Origin: Saccharina japonica
Lineage: Eukaryota > Sar > Phaeophyceae > Laminariales > Laminariaceae
Assembly: GCA_008828725.1 (NCBI GenBank)
Contig: MEHQ01003373.1
Coordinates: forward strand, 186,001-250,000
DNA length: 64,000 nt
Direction: 5' to 3'
Shown here: one piece after another, positions 11,296 through 23,265 of the stretch
Position numbering within the stretch: the first letter of the stretch is position 1
Layout of the letters: every line of letters starts with the position of its first letter
Notes under the pieces: generated by a model
Databases searched by the model: none
The model's input: only the letters and a program-made list of their open reading frames with translations
Told to the model about the DNA's origin: nothing
Translations under genes and position numbers: made by a program

Positions 11296-11725
11296 GGGAC
11301 TATTTATTTCAGTGTTGGGATCGGAAATGACTTGGTTTTTGTGTTCGGGTCGAAAATTCCTTAGTTTTATTGTCTGAAACGTAATTGACTTGGGTTTTGT
11401 GTGGCGACATCGACATTGACGTGCTTTTCGAGTGGGGATCTAAATTGACGTCATTTCAGTATTGGGGTCGAAATTTACTTGTGTGTTGTGTGGGGGATCG
11501 AAATTGACCTGATTTTTTGTCCTGGTGGTCCAAACAAACTTGGTTTTGATGCATGGATATCAATTGATCTGGTTTTAGAAGGGCATGTATATGAATTTAC
11601 TTGATTTCTGTGTTTGACCCGAAAAATAACTGGCGTTTTTGTGGGTATGTGGGGATCGATTCACTTGGTTTTATGTTGGCGGTCGAAATTGAGTTGATAT
11701 TTATTTGTGTCGGGGCGTCGATATT
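11296..11725. repeat. Minisatellite, about 44-48 bp degenerate units
   Basis: About nine units follow the pattern GGGATCGAAATTGACTTGRTTTTTGTGTT with many substitutions. It contains long runs of T/G on the plus strand and no credible reading frame. Confidence 0.75.
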
Positions 11726-11895
11726 GGCTTACTGTAGTTTTAAGACTACTAGAGCGTTCTACATCGCTCTTGCACGAGGTGTGCAATAGAACGTATTATT
11801 GATCCAAGTCCATACACGAGTGTCCCAAGCCCTTCAAATATCCGGTCTATATTCTAGCTATATTATATACTACAGTATATTATATACAAACAATA

Positions 11896-12234
11896 CCGGT
11901 CGCCCCGGTAGACCAGTGGTCAGCTTCAAAGACTACTGGCATTGGTACCCAAGTTCGAATCCCACCGTGGTGAGATTTTTACTTTATTTGAAAACATAAA
12001 AAAGGAACCAATTGCTGAGCGCGCCTTCGTGGCGTGGGTAGGCGGAATCCGACGCAAGTCGACGAGGGAAGAGAGTGCTGAAATCTTCTCGCGATAAAAA
12101 TGTTAGGCAAGCACCGTAGTGGGGAGGAGGGAGAGGAGCCTACTTAGTGACCCCGGATCTGAGTTACGACTGAAGAGGGAGACAGAAAAGAAGGGCGAAG
12201 ATAATAAATGGGATGGACAACAAAAAAAAAAAAA
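11896..12234 (+). repeat. SINE copy 1 with tRNA-like head and poly(A) tail
   Basis: The head (about 11896-11975) has a box A-like TAGACCAGTGG and a box B-like AAGTTCGAATCCC, spaced as in a tRNA gene. The body contains GGAATCCGACGCAAGTC and CCCCGGATCTGAGTTACGAC. It ends GGGATGGACAAC plus a 13-base A run. The T-stem does not pair, so this is a SINE and not a working tRNA gene. 5'-truncated relatives lie at 14039-14226 (+) and 44434-44261 (-). Confidence 0.8.
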
Positions 12235-12860
12235 TTCCAGGGGGTTCGCCTTATACAAGCTCATCCTATTAATAGTTGTGCCATGCCCTTTATGGTCGCC
12301 TTAAAGCCGTTCGTTGTCGCTTTACACGGTGCCGTCTTATATTAAGACCGCCACTGCTGCTGTCCATTGGTGTAATAATTGTCCAGGGTGTGATTTCCTT
12401 AATAGACATATACATACATAATACATGTTATACCGGGTGTCTGTAATAATAGTGGCTGTAAGGTCGGTGATCGATATGGGGATGTCCAGAACGTGGGATT
12501 AGACAAGCACGCAACATAATCTTCATGGACAGTTACTCTCGGTGCGGAATTTCTGAGTTGGCTCTCAAAACACGCCCAACAATATACATACGTGCATGTA
12601 ACATGCTTGGACATGTTTGTTTATATAAATATCACGATGATAATAACATTTTGTTTTTGCTGTCGCATCTGCTGGTACGGCGGTGGTACTATTATCATTA
12701 TTGAAAGTTTCAAGTATTCCCACACATGGGTATTCCCGTTTTTACGGCACCTTTTTTTTCTTTTCGAATTATTCAAGGGACACAACTCGAGGGTGTTTCC
12801 AGCAAGAAGAGAGGATGAGGATTCACGCCTTTACTTTGCCGAACTCCCAGGCGGTTTTTA
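12235..12860. other. No gene seen
   Basis: Mixed sequence upstream of the Ala/Pro exon, with a TATATAAAT at about 12620. No repeat family was recognised. Confidence 0.4.
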
Positions 12861-13211
12861 TTATTGTTCTATAATTTTGTCTCTGCCCCCTCTCTCTCGG
12901 CTTGTTTACACAACTCCTACGAGCTGCATCGCTCACTAAGCTCACTACAGCACGACACGCTAACAGCCAGACGGCCGTCTCACCCATCGAGAGTACTAAT
13001 ACTACAACAACAGCAGCAGTACCTTCCGACCGCACTCTTGCTCACACCGGAGGATAATACCACAACACCCTCTCCAAGCAGCAGCGGACCACCACGCCGG
13101 CAGAGAGAGGTTGAACTTTTGTTTTGTTGTTGTTGTTTGACGCTTTTTGTTTACAACGACACAACAAGCACGAGGAGCAGCACGACCGCGTCGCTACCAA
13201 AAACCGTCACC

Positions 13212-13496
13212 ATGGCTACGCCTTCTTCCGACGCATCAACGGTAGCAGCAGCAGCAGCAGCAGCCGTCGCCGCACCCGAAGCACCAGCAGCCGCACCCGA
13301 AGCACCAGCAGCCGTACCCGAAGCACCCGAAGCACCAGCAGCACCAGCAGCACCCGAAGCACCAGCAGCACCAGCAGCACCCGAAGCACCAGCAGCACCA
13401 GAAGCACCAGAAGCACCAGAAGCACCACCAGCAGTAGCAGCAGCAGCAGCAGCAGCAGCAGGAGCAGCAGCAGCAGCTCCCACCCTTACCGAGTGA
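13212..13496 (+). CDS. Ala/Pro/Glu-repeat protein, probable first coding exon
   Basis: The start at 13212 sits in CACCATGG, a strong eukaryotic initiation context. It follows a 300-bp leader with many CA/AC triplets and few ATGs, which looks like a real 5'UTR. The protein opens MATPSSDASTV. It is then almost only Ala, Pro and Glu in APEAPAA-like units, followed by an Ala run, encoded by CAG/GCA-type triplet repeats. Read straight through it stops at TGA after 94 residues (TLTE). A perfect donor GTGAGT at 13493 suggests that splicing skips the stop. Such repeats make extended linkers; function is unknown. No downstream exon was identified, so the gene model is incomplete. A chance triplet-repeat tract is the alternative. 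Confidence 0.45.
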   Translation: MATPSSDASTVAAAAAAAVAAPEAPAAAPEAPAAVPEAPEAPAAPAAPEAPAAPAAPEAPAAPEAPEAPEAPPAVAAAAAAAAGAAAAAPTLTE

Positions 13497-13499
13497 GTG

Positions 13500-14035
13500 G
13501 AGTGTATAACAGCAAGAAAAGGGACTACACGCCTGTTGTTCGACAACCAGCCAACGCGTCCTCTTCTGTATATATATTATCGATCGTTCCCTCCTTTCGT
13601 GTAGCTTGCAAAACATGGGGGTGTCAATGTTGTGGTTGGGGTAGTATGCCTATAGAGGGTTATGCAACCCAACAATTAATCGCCAACCCCCATCAAGCCT
13701 ATCCCTGTCACATGGACGCAACCGGTTGCGATGTTTATGGACAAGTTGGTCACAATTTTCAAGCTTACGTGTGATCCCCGGGTTTCATCCCTTAGCGGGT
13801 CTCCGCTCACTCGATGAACAGCAGCGTGGTGGGTTATTTCGTTCAACTGCTCGGTAAACATATACCAGGCACCTGGTAGCCTAATATTGGATAGTATTGT
13901 TTGGGTAAGTGCTTCAAGTATTCTGGTCTGATTGATATAACGGGCGTCCATAGCAAATAGGACCAAATAGTGTTAGTAAAAGTAGGTAACTACGTTTACG
14001 TATTGTTTTTTATCTGTACCGCAAGTCCCTACGTA
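13500..14035. other. No exon recognised
   Basis: Sequence downstream of the Ala/Pro exon. It would be the first intron if the GTGAGT donor is used. Nothing conserved was seen. Confidence 0.4.
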
Positions 14036-14038
14036 TTT

Positions 14039-14226
14039 GGAATCCGACGCAAGTCGGCGAGGGAACAAAGGGCTCAGGTATTATCGCGATAAAAATGCAA
14101 GGCACGCACCGTAGTGGGGAGGGGGGAGAAGAGCCTACGTAGTGACCCCGGATCTGAGTTACGACTAAAGAGGGAGAGAGAAAAAGAAGGGCGAAGATCA
14201 TTAATGAGATGGACAAAAAAAACAAA
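14039..14226 (+). repeat. SINE copy 2, 5'-truncated
   Basis: This matches the body of the SINE at 11896 from GGAATCCGACGCAAGTCGGC through GGATCTGAGTTACGACTAAA to a GAGATGGAC plus A-rich tail. The tRNA-like head is missing, the usual result of incomplete reverse transcription. Confidence 0.85.
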
Positions 14227-14399
14227 TTATGGTCCTTGCCAAGGGCGCACAAAAAAAAAAAAAAACGACACCACACACGTAGGAAGGTCAGAATGAAAAA
14301 CAAACCGGATCGCTGTGATCACAGGACGAAATGAGCAAAAACCATTTTTTTTCGTTTTTTGTTCCCTTTTTTTTACTTGTTTTAGAGACCCCCCCTATT

Positions 14400-14580
14400 T
14401 GTTTTTCGCTGGTGGGGGGGGGGAGCGTACTCATTTGTTGCTTGCCTTAGTCATTTGACCATTGACCACGCATCCCTTTCGAGACGGAGCAGGGGGGGTA
14501 ATTAAAAAAAAAAATGACTTATTGTTTTCTGGGATCACAACGGTCCGGTTTCTTCCCTCCAATATAGGGGGGGGGGGGGG
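14400..14580 (-). repeat. LINE 3' end copy 1, between G runs
   Basis: Minus strand 14490-14431 translates to APSRKGCVVNGQMTKASNK and a TGA stop. It is followed after GTACGCTCC by a run of C (plus-strand G run 14413-14423). Related copies lie at 18443-18384 (-) and 18934-18993 (+). A constant peptide ending at the same stop, next to a homopolymer tail, is what a non-LTR retrotransposon 3' end would give. A second G run (about 16 bases) lies near 14567. Confidence 0.6.
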
Positions 14581-14599
14581 GTGGCGTCGATAACTTTTT

Positions 14600-16160
14600 T
14601 TTTTGTGCGCCCTTGTCCTTGCCCGTAATAGCGCCTTCCACATTTCCTTCCCTTGTACGTACAGATGTAGTTACTTTAATGTGTGTGTCGGTGGTATACG
14701 ATTGAGAAATAATTGCTGCTTATTGTTAGAGGGCAAACAGGATAATAACATACATAGATAGGGTGACCTTTTGTTTTCTCGCTTATACTCGTATGGCGCT
14801 GCTGTGGCTCCTCCTTCATCCAGCGTCTCTACTGTTATTCTTGTCATACGACTACAGCAGTACGTTTAGCGTGAAATAGCTTCAACGTTGTGCACTTATA
14901 AGTCATAAAGCACTCCCAACGACGATAACCACGGAAACAAAAAGGAACCCTACGGCACAAAATCTAACTCTCTTCTGTACCTACTCCCGGCTTGAGCTTT
15001 ATCTACTCCACGTATTTGCTACACTAAGTATATGACCACTAATATTTATAGGGCCCAGCCAGCAGTATAGGCGGCAGAAAGAGGCCAATCGCCGTCCCAT
15101 TATAGTGGTGGTGCACTGGAGATGATGCGTAGTGTGTAGAGTCCATCATCCTCATCATGAAGGGGGGGGCTCTGATTTAGGAGACGTGCGTGTCAAGCCT
15201 AGAAAATATTTAATAGTAGAACGCTCTTAAACCGCCGGTACTCCTCTCAACCCATTCGGACTGCATACACGTTTCCAGGACACCCTATTCGTACTTGGAC
15301 TCAGTCGGGGGGTGCGTTTGGCAGCAGTATACCATAGGGTTAAAACGATTGAAGAGAGGACCTTTCGTATAATAGCCTCATCTACGCCGGAGAGACTGCG
15401 GCCTAATCTAGCCACTCGCCTGAATACCGGCACACATGCGAAGTGTGATACAACTCGAGGGTGGCGCAGCAGTGAAAAGTGCGGCATATCAAGCACGCCC
15501 CTTACCCGCCCCCAGTACCAGGTGACATCTGATTGCGTGTGCTACTTCTGTAGTCTAGTACTACAGCAGTATTCCTGGGCTCAAGCAAGTGCTCCGGAAA
15601 TAGACGTTGTCTGCCATGCACGTTAGCTTCGAACTCCTTGACCCCACTGCGCGCCATCATCAAGCCTTTCTTCCTTTTGACTAAAATATATCTGAAATAC
15701 GCTGCACTCTGCGGTAAACTGGACCCTCTTAAACCTTCCGCCCTCTTAAGTCATAAACCCCCCGACTGTTGTACTACCGTAGTGGCCTGATTGGCGTGCT
15801 GTACGTTCAAGTTCAAGTGGTCGTAAACAAACAACAAATAAGCCAATACGAACACAATACTCACTTGTTGGGGGACGGCTATTGGATGAAGAAAATTGGC
15901 GCAGCGGCGAGCTCTACGACGTACACTATTTATTAAATCATATACGAGTTATGTTGCAGTGGTAACAGGTGCGATATGTGCTCAACGATAAGCAAGGATG
16001 GTGCCAAGATGTTACTCTAAGGCTTGCTCAGATTAGGTGTGTCGTGCTTCCGAGCCCATGCCGTGTCCAGGCAACCAAGGGTTACCTAGCAAGGGGCAAA
16101 CGAGGCCCCCCTTGTGTTAGTCTTCCTTTGTGCCGTGACAGGAAATAAACTGCTCTTCTT
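14600..16160. other. No gene seen
   Basis: No conserved protein or RNA gene recognised. TACAGCAGTA words lie at about 14857 and 15560. Confidence 0.4.
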
Positions 16161-16256
16161 TTACCAGGTATTCAGAACTGAAAAGTATATCCCACACTAA
16201 CTCCAAGTAGCTTGTCCCCAAATGCGTGGGACCAGTTCTTAATATGATAAGGGGTT
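16160..16256. mobile_element. Diverged copy of TTAA hairpin MITE B
   Basis: Contains CCCACACTAACTCCAAGTAG and TTGTCCCCAAATGCG, then GTTCTTA and GGGGTTAACC. It matches the copy at 60742-60820. The left end is mutated, so only the right TTAA is clear. Confidence 0.55.
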
Positions 16257-18180
16257 AACCAATCAGCACATACACGGGAGTACCAACGAGTACCTGCTCA
16301 ATACGTACGAAGGCAAAACTGGCAAGGGTTCTATTCTGCATGTTGTCACAGCAGGCCGCGTGAAGCGTGTTGCTCCGTTCTTGGAGATGAGCGGTGTGAT
16401 TACTGTAGGTACCAACAACTGCTGCCTGGAGGACGCGCCGCAACTAACTACATTTTGCTTGCTGTACCTGGTAGTGTTTTTCAATTAAGCATTCTACACA
16501 GCTCGCAAAGTTGAGCATCAACTATTCAATCGGTTGAACTCACAGCTGATGACGAATTTATATTAATTTTATTTCATCATCCCATCGCTGGTGTTTTCGT
16601 TTTGTCATGCAGGCTTGCTTGATTTTCCGGGCTTAACAGAAGTACTACACATGGTATAATTATTGGGTGTCTTACCTGGTACACTATTACTCGTATACCA
16701 AGTATAACTTAAACTCGGTATACGGCCCCTTCGTGTGACACTTCAGGTTGCATACAGCATCGTACCGCTTGGACGCCTCAACAAGGTTGGGCTACTATTA
16801 ATATTAAACTGTGCGTACATATACCAGGTGTATGATCCCGTATATAGAGACGGTGTTGGCTGTGTGACAATCGTATTTTGGTCATGCATGTGGAGAGCTG
16901 GTGCTACTACGTCGTATATAGCGTACCAGGTATATAGCAGTCTCATCGGACGACTCGCAGGTGTAACCTAACTAATATATTGAATTATGAATAGTATATG
17001 AATAATCAATACCCAGTATCACACTGTAATAACTCAAGTAACAATTGATCGATTTAACCAAACCGTACCCAATTTACATATAAAACATACCAGGGTATGT
17101 GGTGCTTCGAAATATATATGACGCAGTAACACAGAGACGCACGATATACTCTATCACGGAAAGAACACTCCCGCGGGCCGAGTTCGCAAACAAATTAGGT
17201 ACAACGCCTGACAAATATTAATAACGATAGCAGTTGTTTTAAGGTGTGTACCCTGTACCGGTAGATCTATGACTATGCCGTTTACATTTGCCCCGTTTGG
17301 TTTCACGCTGCAACGCGTTCATCGCATGTCTCTCAAGCCGGTACCTTTTTCGTTTTCCATCGCGATTGCTGCTTCAGCGTGAAGCTAGCCAAGTAAAAGT
17401 TACGCCTAAATACATATATATATATAGATATGGTAATTTGATCGTGCGCGCGCTTCAATGAAAAGGGACACTCGTATATGTGGCATAATATAAGTAATAT
17501 AAGTAATATACGGCAGTAGACTATAGTGTGGATGGGGGTGGGTGAAATTAAATAATCAGGTACTTGAGCAATTAATAGTGTGGATTATAATCGTTCATTT
17601 ACCAAAAGGGGGAGAACAATATGCAGCAGTGTTACTATTAATGGTATATCCCTGTTGCGAACTTTGTGAGCAGCTCGCCTCACGGTGCTGCAATGCAGTA
17701 AGCCCGTTCTGCCACTGGCAGATGAGCCATCCATTCACTTCACAGTAAATGCTAAGGGTTCGTCCCCACAAGCGCGGGTGTATACGTTATAACGCTATTC
17801 GAGTAGGCTATCTTTGCCGATAGGGGCAGCCAACTGTGTGACTACTGAGGGGCCAGGCAATCCATGCTTCTTGCTTCATGCCTCTTGGGTCTTGTCAGCT
17901 TTTTTAATCGCCGTTGTCATACGAGTAGCCCATCACGTGGCTGGGCTAACAATGGCCAACTACTGCTGCATTGCTGCCGTATCGGTGCCGATGGATGCTG
18001 ACTTTTTCCAGACGCTTCCACGATCTTCTGTTCCTATACACCAAACTTGTCACTTTTTCAGACGCTCCCACGATCTTCTGTTTTTACGTCATACTTGTCA
18101 CACGTGTTCTTTATTAGCAGCACCCACCTTACATGCATTATTAGTACTCAGCGGGGAGGATGTGACTATGTGGTCGCGGT
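16257..18180. other. No gene seen; cluster of TACCAGGTA words
   Basis: AT-rich. Four exact TACCAGGTA/TACCTGGTA words and several near matches lie between 16160 and 17100. There is a short (TA)n stretch near 17410. No conserved protein was seen. Confidence 0.45.
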
Positions 18181-18184
18181 CTTG

Positions 18185-18345
18185 TCCTCAATATCACCAC
18201 AGGTGGGCGGGACACCCCCCCCTTCCCACTGTGGGCGTAAAAGATCACTTGTTATGGAGACATTGAACGATGCAGAACGCCATTTTACGCGTGCCAAATT
18301 GAGAGGGTGTCGACACCTTGCCACGGGGCTTGCTACGTACATTGT
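18185..18345. repeat. TIR-like repeat J, copy 2 (uninterrupted site for MITE A1)
   Basis: Matches 3225-3740. CACAGGTGGGCGGGACACCC starts it, and AACGCCATTTTACGCGTGCC is the counterpart of the point where MITE A1 sits in copy 1. It is followed by GAGAGGGTGTCGACACC. The right end runs into a G run and a LINE 3' end. Confidence 0.55.
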
Positions 18346-18383
18346 TGTGCACATCGGGCATTGGGGAGGGGGGGGGGGCGTGC

Positions 18384-18443
18384 TCATTTGTTGCTTGCCT
18401 TCGTAATTTGACCATTGACCACGCATCGATTTCGACACGGGGC
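18384..18443 (-). repeat. LINE 3' end copy 2
   Basis: Minus strand counterpart of the constant LINE end (RKGCVVNGQMTKASNK in other copies), with changes that break the frame. It abuts an 18-base run of C on that strand (G on plus). Confidence 0.5.
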
Positions 18444-18586
18444 ACAATTCCGACTCCAAATGGAGACACCTCCAACAGGTGGGCGCTGATTACGTTGTTT
18501 CCATACCTGTATAAAACATATTTTAGTTCCATTTTACTATTATTACCCCCCTTCTTGTTTCGCCGCCTGTTGCCATTATCTATCCC

Positions 18587-18877
18587 CTAGGATAACGATC
18601 GGTTTATCGCTAAGTAGTATCTACGTAGTGCACCAAACTTCTCCATGTCACGCTCGTCTATTTTCCGCGCCTCCCCCTCGATTACATCCCGTCCCTCCTT
18701 GTACATTTCACTTTCTCTCCTTACATGGTATAAACTCTCTATTGCTTCGCCACAAGGGCACATCTGTGCATCTACTTCCTCCTCCTCCTCCCTGCTACTG
18801 GTATACCTTTTTTTTCTTTCTGGCAGGTCCAGGTCGCCTACATGCAATCCCAGCTTCAGCGTTTTCGCAACTTCCAC
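18587..18877 (-). pseudogene. Non-LTR retrotransposon C-terminal fragment
   Basis: A 96-codon frame carries MCPCGEAIESLYHV, then SEMYKEGRDVIEGEARKID and MEKFGALRRYY. The C-P-C-G, then E-S-x-x-H, then Y-K-x-x-R-D-V order is that of the zinc-knuckle-like tail after the reverse transcriptase of many LINEs. The usual final Cys of the knuckle (EC) is Ser here, so the motif is damaged. An acidic run (EEEEE) precedes it. No reverse transcriptase core lies next to it, so this is a fragment. It faces opposite to the LINE 3' end at 18934. Confidence 0.55.
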
Positions 18878-18933
18878 TGGGCCTTGCGAATACTTTAAAT
18901 TCCTATTTCTCCCCCCTCCCCCCCCCGCACGGT

Positions 18934-18993
18934 GCTCCGTCTCGAAAGGGATGCGTGGTCAATGGTCAAATGACTAAGGCAAGCAACAAATGA
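18934..18993 (+). repeat. LINE 3' end copy 3
   Basis: Translates to APSRKGCVVNGQMTKASNK and a TGA stop at 18991-18993, then GTACGCC and a C run. It is flanked on the left by another C run (about 18911-18927). Confidence 0.6.
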
Positions 18994-18994
18994 G

Positions 18995-19890
18995 TACGCC
19001 CCCCCCCCCCCGTACACCTCTATGTGCTTCCCCTCTTTCAGCTTGCCTCTTAAAGCTATTCTGTCCCTTCTTTCTACCCTTTCATGTGCGTCTGTCATGC
19101 GCCCCCCACAACTCTCTATGGCCAGCATGGTTCTGGCTTTCCTCCTACATCCTTCCTACTCTCTCTCCCTTGTTCTTCCAGCTTGCCCTTTTGCCATGTT
19201 CGTGCATAAAGCCCTACCAGATATCTATGTATGACTGGCAACGTCGTTTTTGGTATGCTCTTTACTATGTATTGTCATTCCAAATGTCTCACGTCAGACC
19301 TCAAGGGGTACATTGTGAAGGGGAGGGGTATCTGCGATGTCACGAAAATAGAGTACTCTTACTTGGGGGTTCATGTCGTACGCACGTAGCTCGGGGGGTT
19401 CATTGGTTGCTAGAAACGGCTATTTAATAGTCGACGTGCAACTACAGTAACTAATAGTGCTTTGCTTTGATTGATTGACGATTTGATTCAAGTTTAATTG
19501 ACAATATGTGGCGCTGATTCTTATTCTTCCACTCGCGCAGGCACACCAGACACACGGCGGCAACAAAATATTATATCTCTAAAATCGTTATTACTGTAGT
19601 GCGATCCGACAATGTGTAGTATGAGCTTCAACGTTGATCACTGAGACATGCTATTCATAAGGTCATGCTGTGGAAGGTAGTTGTACACCGAGTTTTATCC
19701 GAGGTGCCTCCCTTGAGGTTGCTCCGTACCTCACCCAAAAGGTTACATGAGGCATAGTGTCCCGGACGAGCGTAGTGTTGACGCTTGCGCACCTCGGAGG
19801 TAGAGGTAGCTCATCTATCGTGACCAGCACTGCCTCCTCGCAGTGAAACTATGATTGTTTGTGCCGACACGCCACTACTGCCCTACTTCG
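18995..19890. other. No gene seen; pyrimidine-rich
   Basis: T/C-rich sequence from 18995 to about 19210, then mixed sequence. Nothing conserved was recognised. Confidence 0.4.
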
Positions 19891-19899
19891 TACATATGG

Positions 19900-20245
19900 C
19901 TATACTCATGCCAGGCTCACTGCTCCCGGACCTGATCCCACTCAGATGTGATGGTGTTATACGTACTGAGCTATATAGGGGTTAAATATCAATCAATTAC
20001 CCACCCCAGGGTATTCCTTATAGCCCCCCTCTGAACGGTGGGACGTTCGGGACGTTGGTACCATATACGGCCTTACGCTGACCTACCAACTTCGTTTCAA
20101 CACCTGGGGAACCAGGGGGGCATGCTTATTAGGGACGCACGCGCAAGCATTTCAATAAAAGAAATTCGAAGTGGCATTCGAACCCGCGTCCTCGACGACG
20201 TAAACAAATGTGATCGTGTTACCTACTGAGCTATTCTAGGGGTAA
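19900..20245 (-). repeat. Two tRNA-like SINE copies (family H)
   Basis: On the minus strand copy H2 (20245-20160) has TAGCTCAGTAGG (box A-like) and GCGGGTTCGAATGCC (box B-like). Copy H1 (19995-19900) has TAGCTCAGTACG and a decayed box B. Both are preceded by the same ACCC(A/C)(A/C)CCCAGGGTA segment. The T-stem of H2 does not pair, so these are pol III-derived repeats and not functional tRNA genes. Confidence 0.6.
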
Positions 20246-20299
20246 AATATCGAACTAAATACCCAACCCAGGGTAGTCCTTATTTATACGGGCATGATC

Positions 20300-23265
20300 C
20301 CATTGACACCCTCATTCCATCTAATGGTGCTTAAATATAGCCAGCCCTTTGCAGGAGCCGCCGGAGGCCGGGAGCGCGAAGCGCTCACCATGGTCAGTAC
20401 AACCCTTCAGGTTCGTCGTGCCTGGAGAAATAATTTGCTGCAGCGAACTCATTACATATGGACTTTTTCTTCATGGCACCACTACTGTAAGGACAGCACC
20501 CTCGGCAGGCCGGTTGCTTATTTAAGCCTTCTATAGTACGTGTATCGATTGTTTACCTAAAGTTAGGGTTGAGGTGGACGGTTAGGGTTGGGCTGGATGA
20601 CTTGATTAAATGGTTCCTCAGAATCGCAAAATCTCAATCCAACAATCGAATCCAATATCACTTACTACGTACCTGGTACTCCTGTATGTAAATATCATAG
20701 TAACTATTGTTATTCCAGGATACTGCACCGGCATATATTACTCTCATTTACGATTGTCCTGACAATATGCATGTATGTGGTATGTGCTTACCATCCGACA
20801 ATGTATTGTCGCCTTGTACCGAAATATTACGACCTCTTCGATGGAATGTTTACATACAAGTGGGCCTTGTACTTAAGGACGGATGTATGATAAGGGGGGG
20901 TATGGGGTATGGGGTGGATGAAATTAACCGAATAATAATGCAAAAATGAATGTCACGAGTTAGTGTAGTGTACCAGGTAACACTTAATTGCGTTGTTACT
21001 TTTTTTAAGTCGATAGTGATGTGAACGGTAATTGGTAATGTTTTAATAGCGATATATTTTCCAGTTCATACGGATTCAAAACATCGATGAGAGTCCACCC
21101 ATATATACGAGGCACACGGGCATGCAATATATACTACACTGACTGAGGTTCAATGTTGAATTGCAAAAAATGCAGTACAACACCACAGACAGGAAGTAAC
21201 TACGTATACAATCGTGTAGGATAGCTGCTGGTAGTACGTACTGGTCCCCGGTATCCTCTTCTGCACCAGGTATACAGCAGTACGTACGTACGTACCAGCT
21301 GTACAGTTCAATATAACACCGCTTATATGCGTGTACTTCGTATATGTATATCACGACGAATACAGTAGATACGAAGTATATAGCAGGTACAATATTTGGG
21401 TAAAGGGTGGCAGTGCGCATTCAATTGAGTAGACGCAGGAGAGGAGAAAACGTTGGATGGTATTGGTGGTATTCGACGAATTGTGTCAGCTTTTTCATTC
21501 TGAATGAATAATGCCCTGCACATTGTCGGAAGGCAACTAATATATGTAAAACAAATATCATACGTAGTGCTTCGGATGTATCCTGGGGGTAAATGTACTT
21601 TAAGCCCGTGTTTTCTACAAATATTCTGCTGTTCGTTGCTTCGTGTGTTGGTTTCGGTTGTGGAACTCAACTACAGCGGCGAGGGCATGAAGGCGAGGGC
21701 GATAGTCGAAGACGACGTGACAGTCCCCGCCTTCGAGGACGCCCGTTCCGTGCCGGAGGTGAGAAGCCGCTATTACAAACAGTAATATTGGTTCATTCAG
21801 TAAGTACGTATGATATGTACGTATCGTCTACAGTATCGAGTAAGTACACCGGTATGTCCATATAACTGATACCACCAACCAGTACATGACGGCCGCACCG
21901 CCGCTGTAACTACTATACAGTACAATATCGATAGTGTACCATTAAGGTTAAGGTTGAGCCAAGCTCCGCATATTTTTATATGGGAACGACATGAGTATAC
22001 TTCGTATGCGTAGTACATAAATAACATTTAGCAGTCGTCTGTACGTAGAGCTTGCAGATTCTATAGAGGCGACATCCAAGGCCACTTCTGCAGGGTCGAA
22101 GAAAGACAGCATCCAGCAGTGCGTGCACAAGCGTCGAATTCATACGAACTCATGAATTCATGACGCGACGTGTTGAAATGACAACATGAACACTTCTTGC
22201 TCTAAAGCTACAGACCCTCCTTCTTAGCGTATAACAGCCGATACTCTATTAATACCGCTGTACATACTGCGGTGTGATATAATATAGTACACTCGGTACA
22301 TGACTTCAAGTTCATACATACAGCCACAAGTAACATGCTGCTGTAGGATGCACCTCGTACTAGCTGTACTGTAGTAAATGATAGGTATACGCATACGATA
22401 CTGACCGCTGTGCTTGCTATGGTTCTACTATCGGCGGTACAAAATTTCTCCACGAGTGGGAACAGAAGGACGGCGGTGCTGGCAATTGCACCTGGGGCGA
22501 GGGTGGTCGTTTTGTTTTTTTCGACATCTCACATAATTTTTTGTCCGTTAGGGGAGGGGGCGGGGGCAAGTGAAAAAATGAAAATAAGGATATATATTTT
22601 TTCATTTTCTCACTTCATCATGTTATCACAACGGTTGCAACGGTTTTCTATTCCGACCTCTGGGGATGTGGTGTGTCGTTTTCTCTTTTTTCTGGACGCC
22701 CCTCCCTGGGGCAACAATTTTCAGCTCGAGGTTCCTGTCGATAGTAAATACAATACTGCTGTATCAATATGTAGATTATCGTGCTTCCATTGTGTGCACA
22801 GTAGTAGGAACGCCGTGCTGCGGCTCTCTCATCTACCGTGGAAGCGCAATTTCACCACTGAACTACAGCAGTACCCCTTGTTACAAAAAGTTACATACCC
22901 GCGGCCAGGCTTATACTACAGTAAAACCACGAAAAACAAACTCTATAAAACACATCCTCGCTTTTCGTAATTTCGTCTAGAAATCCCACGGCGCTGGCTG
23001 GTTGGTTTTTTGTCTTGATTGTTTTACTAGTGCATTTTAGTCTAGTGCCTTTTCGCCTTTTTGTCACGGGTCTCTGCCACGGCTGTCCTGCAGTCTCAGT
23101 GGCACTGCAGTCTCAGTGACACATGCACACACTACTGCTACGTAACTGTAGAGTTAATTGGTGCGAATCACCGGCGATGGCGCCGTAGACAACCGACGGC
23201 CACAAACCTTGGAATTATTGCTGCGCTCAAAGTCGTTGACCTGACATCCTGAAATCGCGTGAAAA
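20300..23265. other. No gene recognised upstream of lipase A
   Basis: About 3 kb without a conserved protein. It holds TACCAGGTA words (about 20671, 20969), TACAGCAGTA words (about 21271, 22751, 22863), TTAGGGTTG near 20562 and TTAGGGTTGGG near 20582. The last 100 bp resemble the sequence upstream of lipase B (GCGCCGTA, GACATC, ATCGCGTGAAAA) and are probably the lipase A leader. Confidence 0.45.

Noticed and set aside
11896-11975. Possible tRNA gene at the head of SINE copy 1
   Set aside because: The T-stem is mismatched and the sequence continues into a SINE body with a poly(A) tail.
12864-13774. Longer frames over the triplet-repeat tract, including Arg/Ser/Thr-rich and Cys-rich versions
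   Set aside because: They are other-frame readings of the same CAG/GCA repeats. Only the frame from 13212 has a good initiation context and a donor.
20160-20245. Possible functional tRNA gene on the minus strand
   Set aside because: Box-like motifs are present, but the T-stem and acceptor stem do not pair and a related decayed copy lies beside it, so it is a SINE-type repeat.
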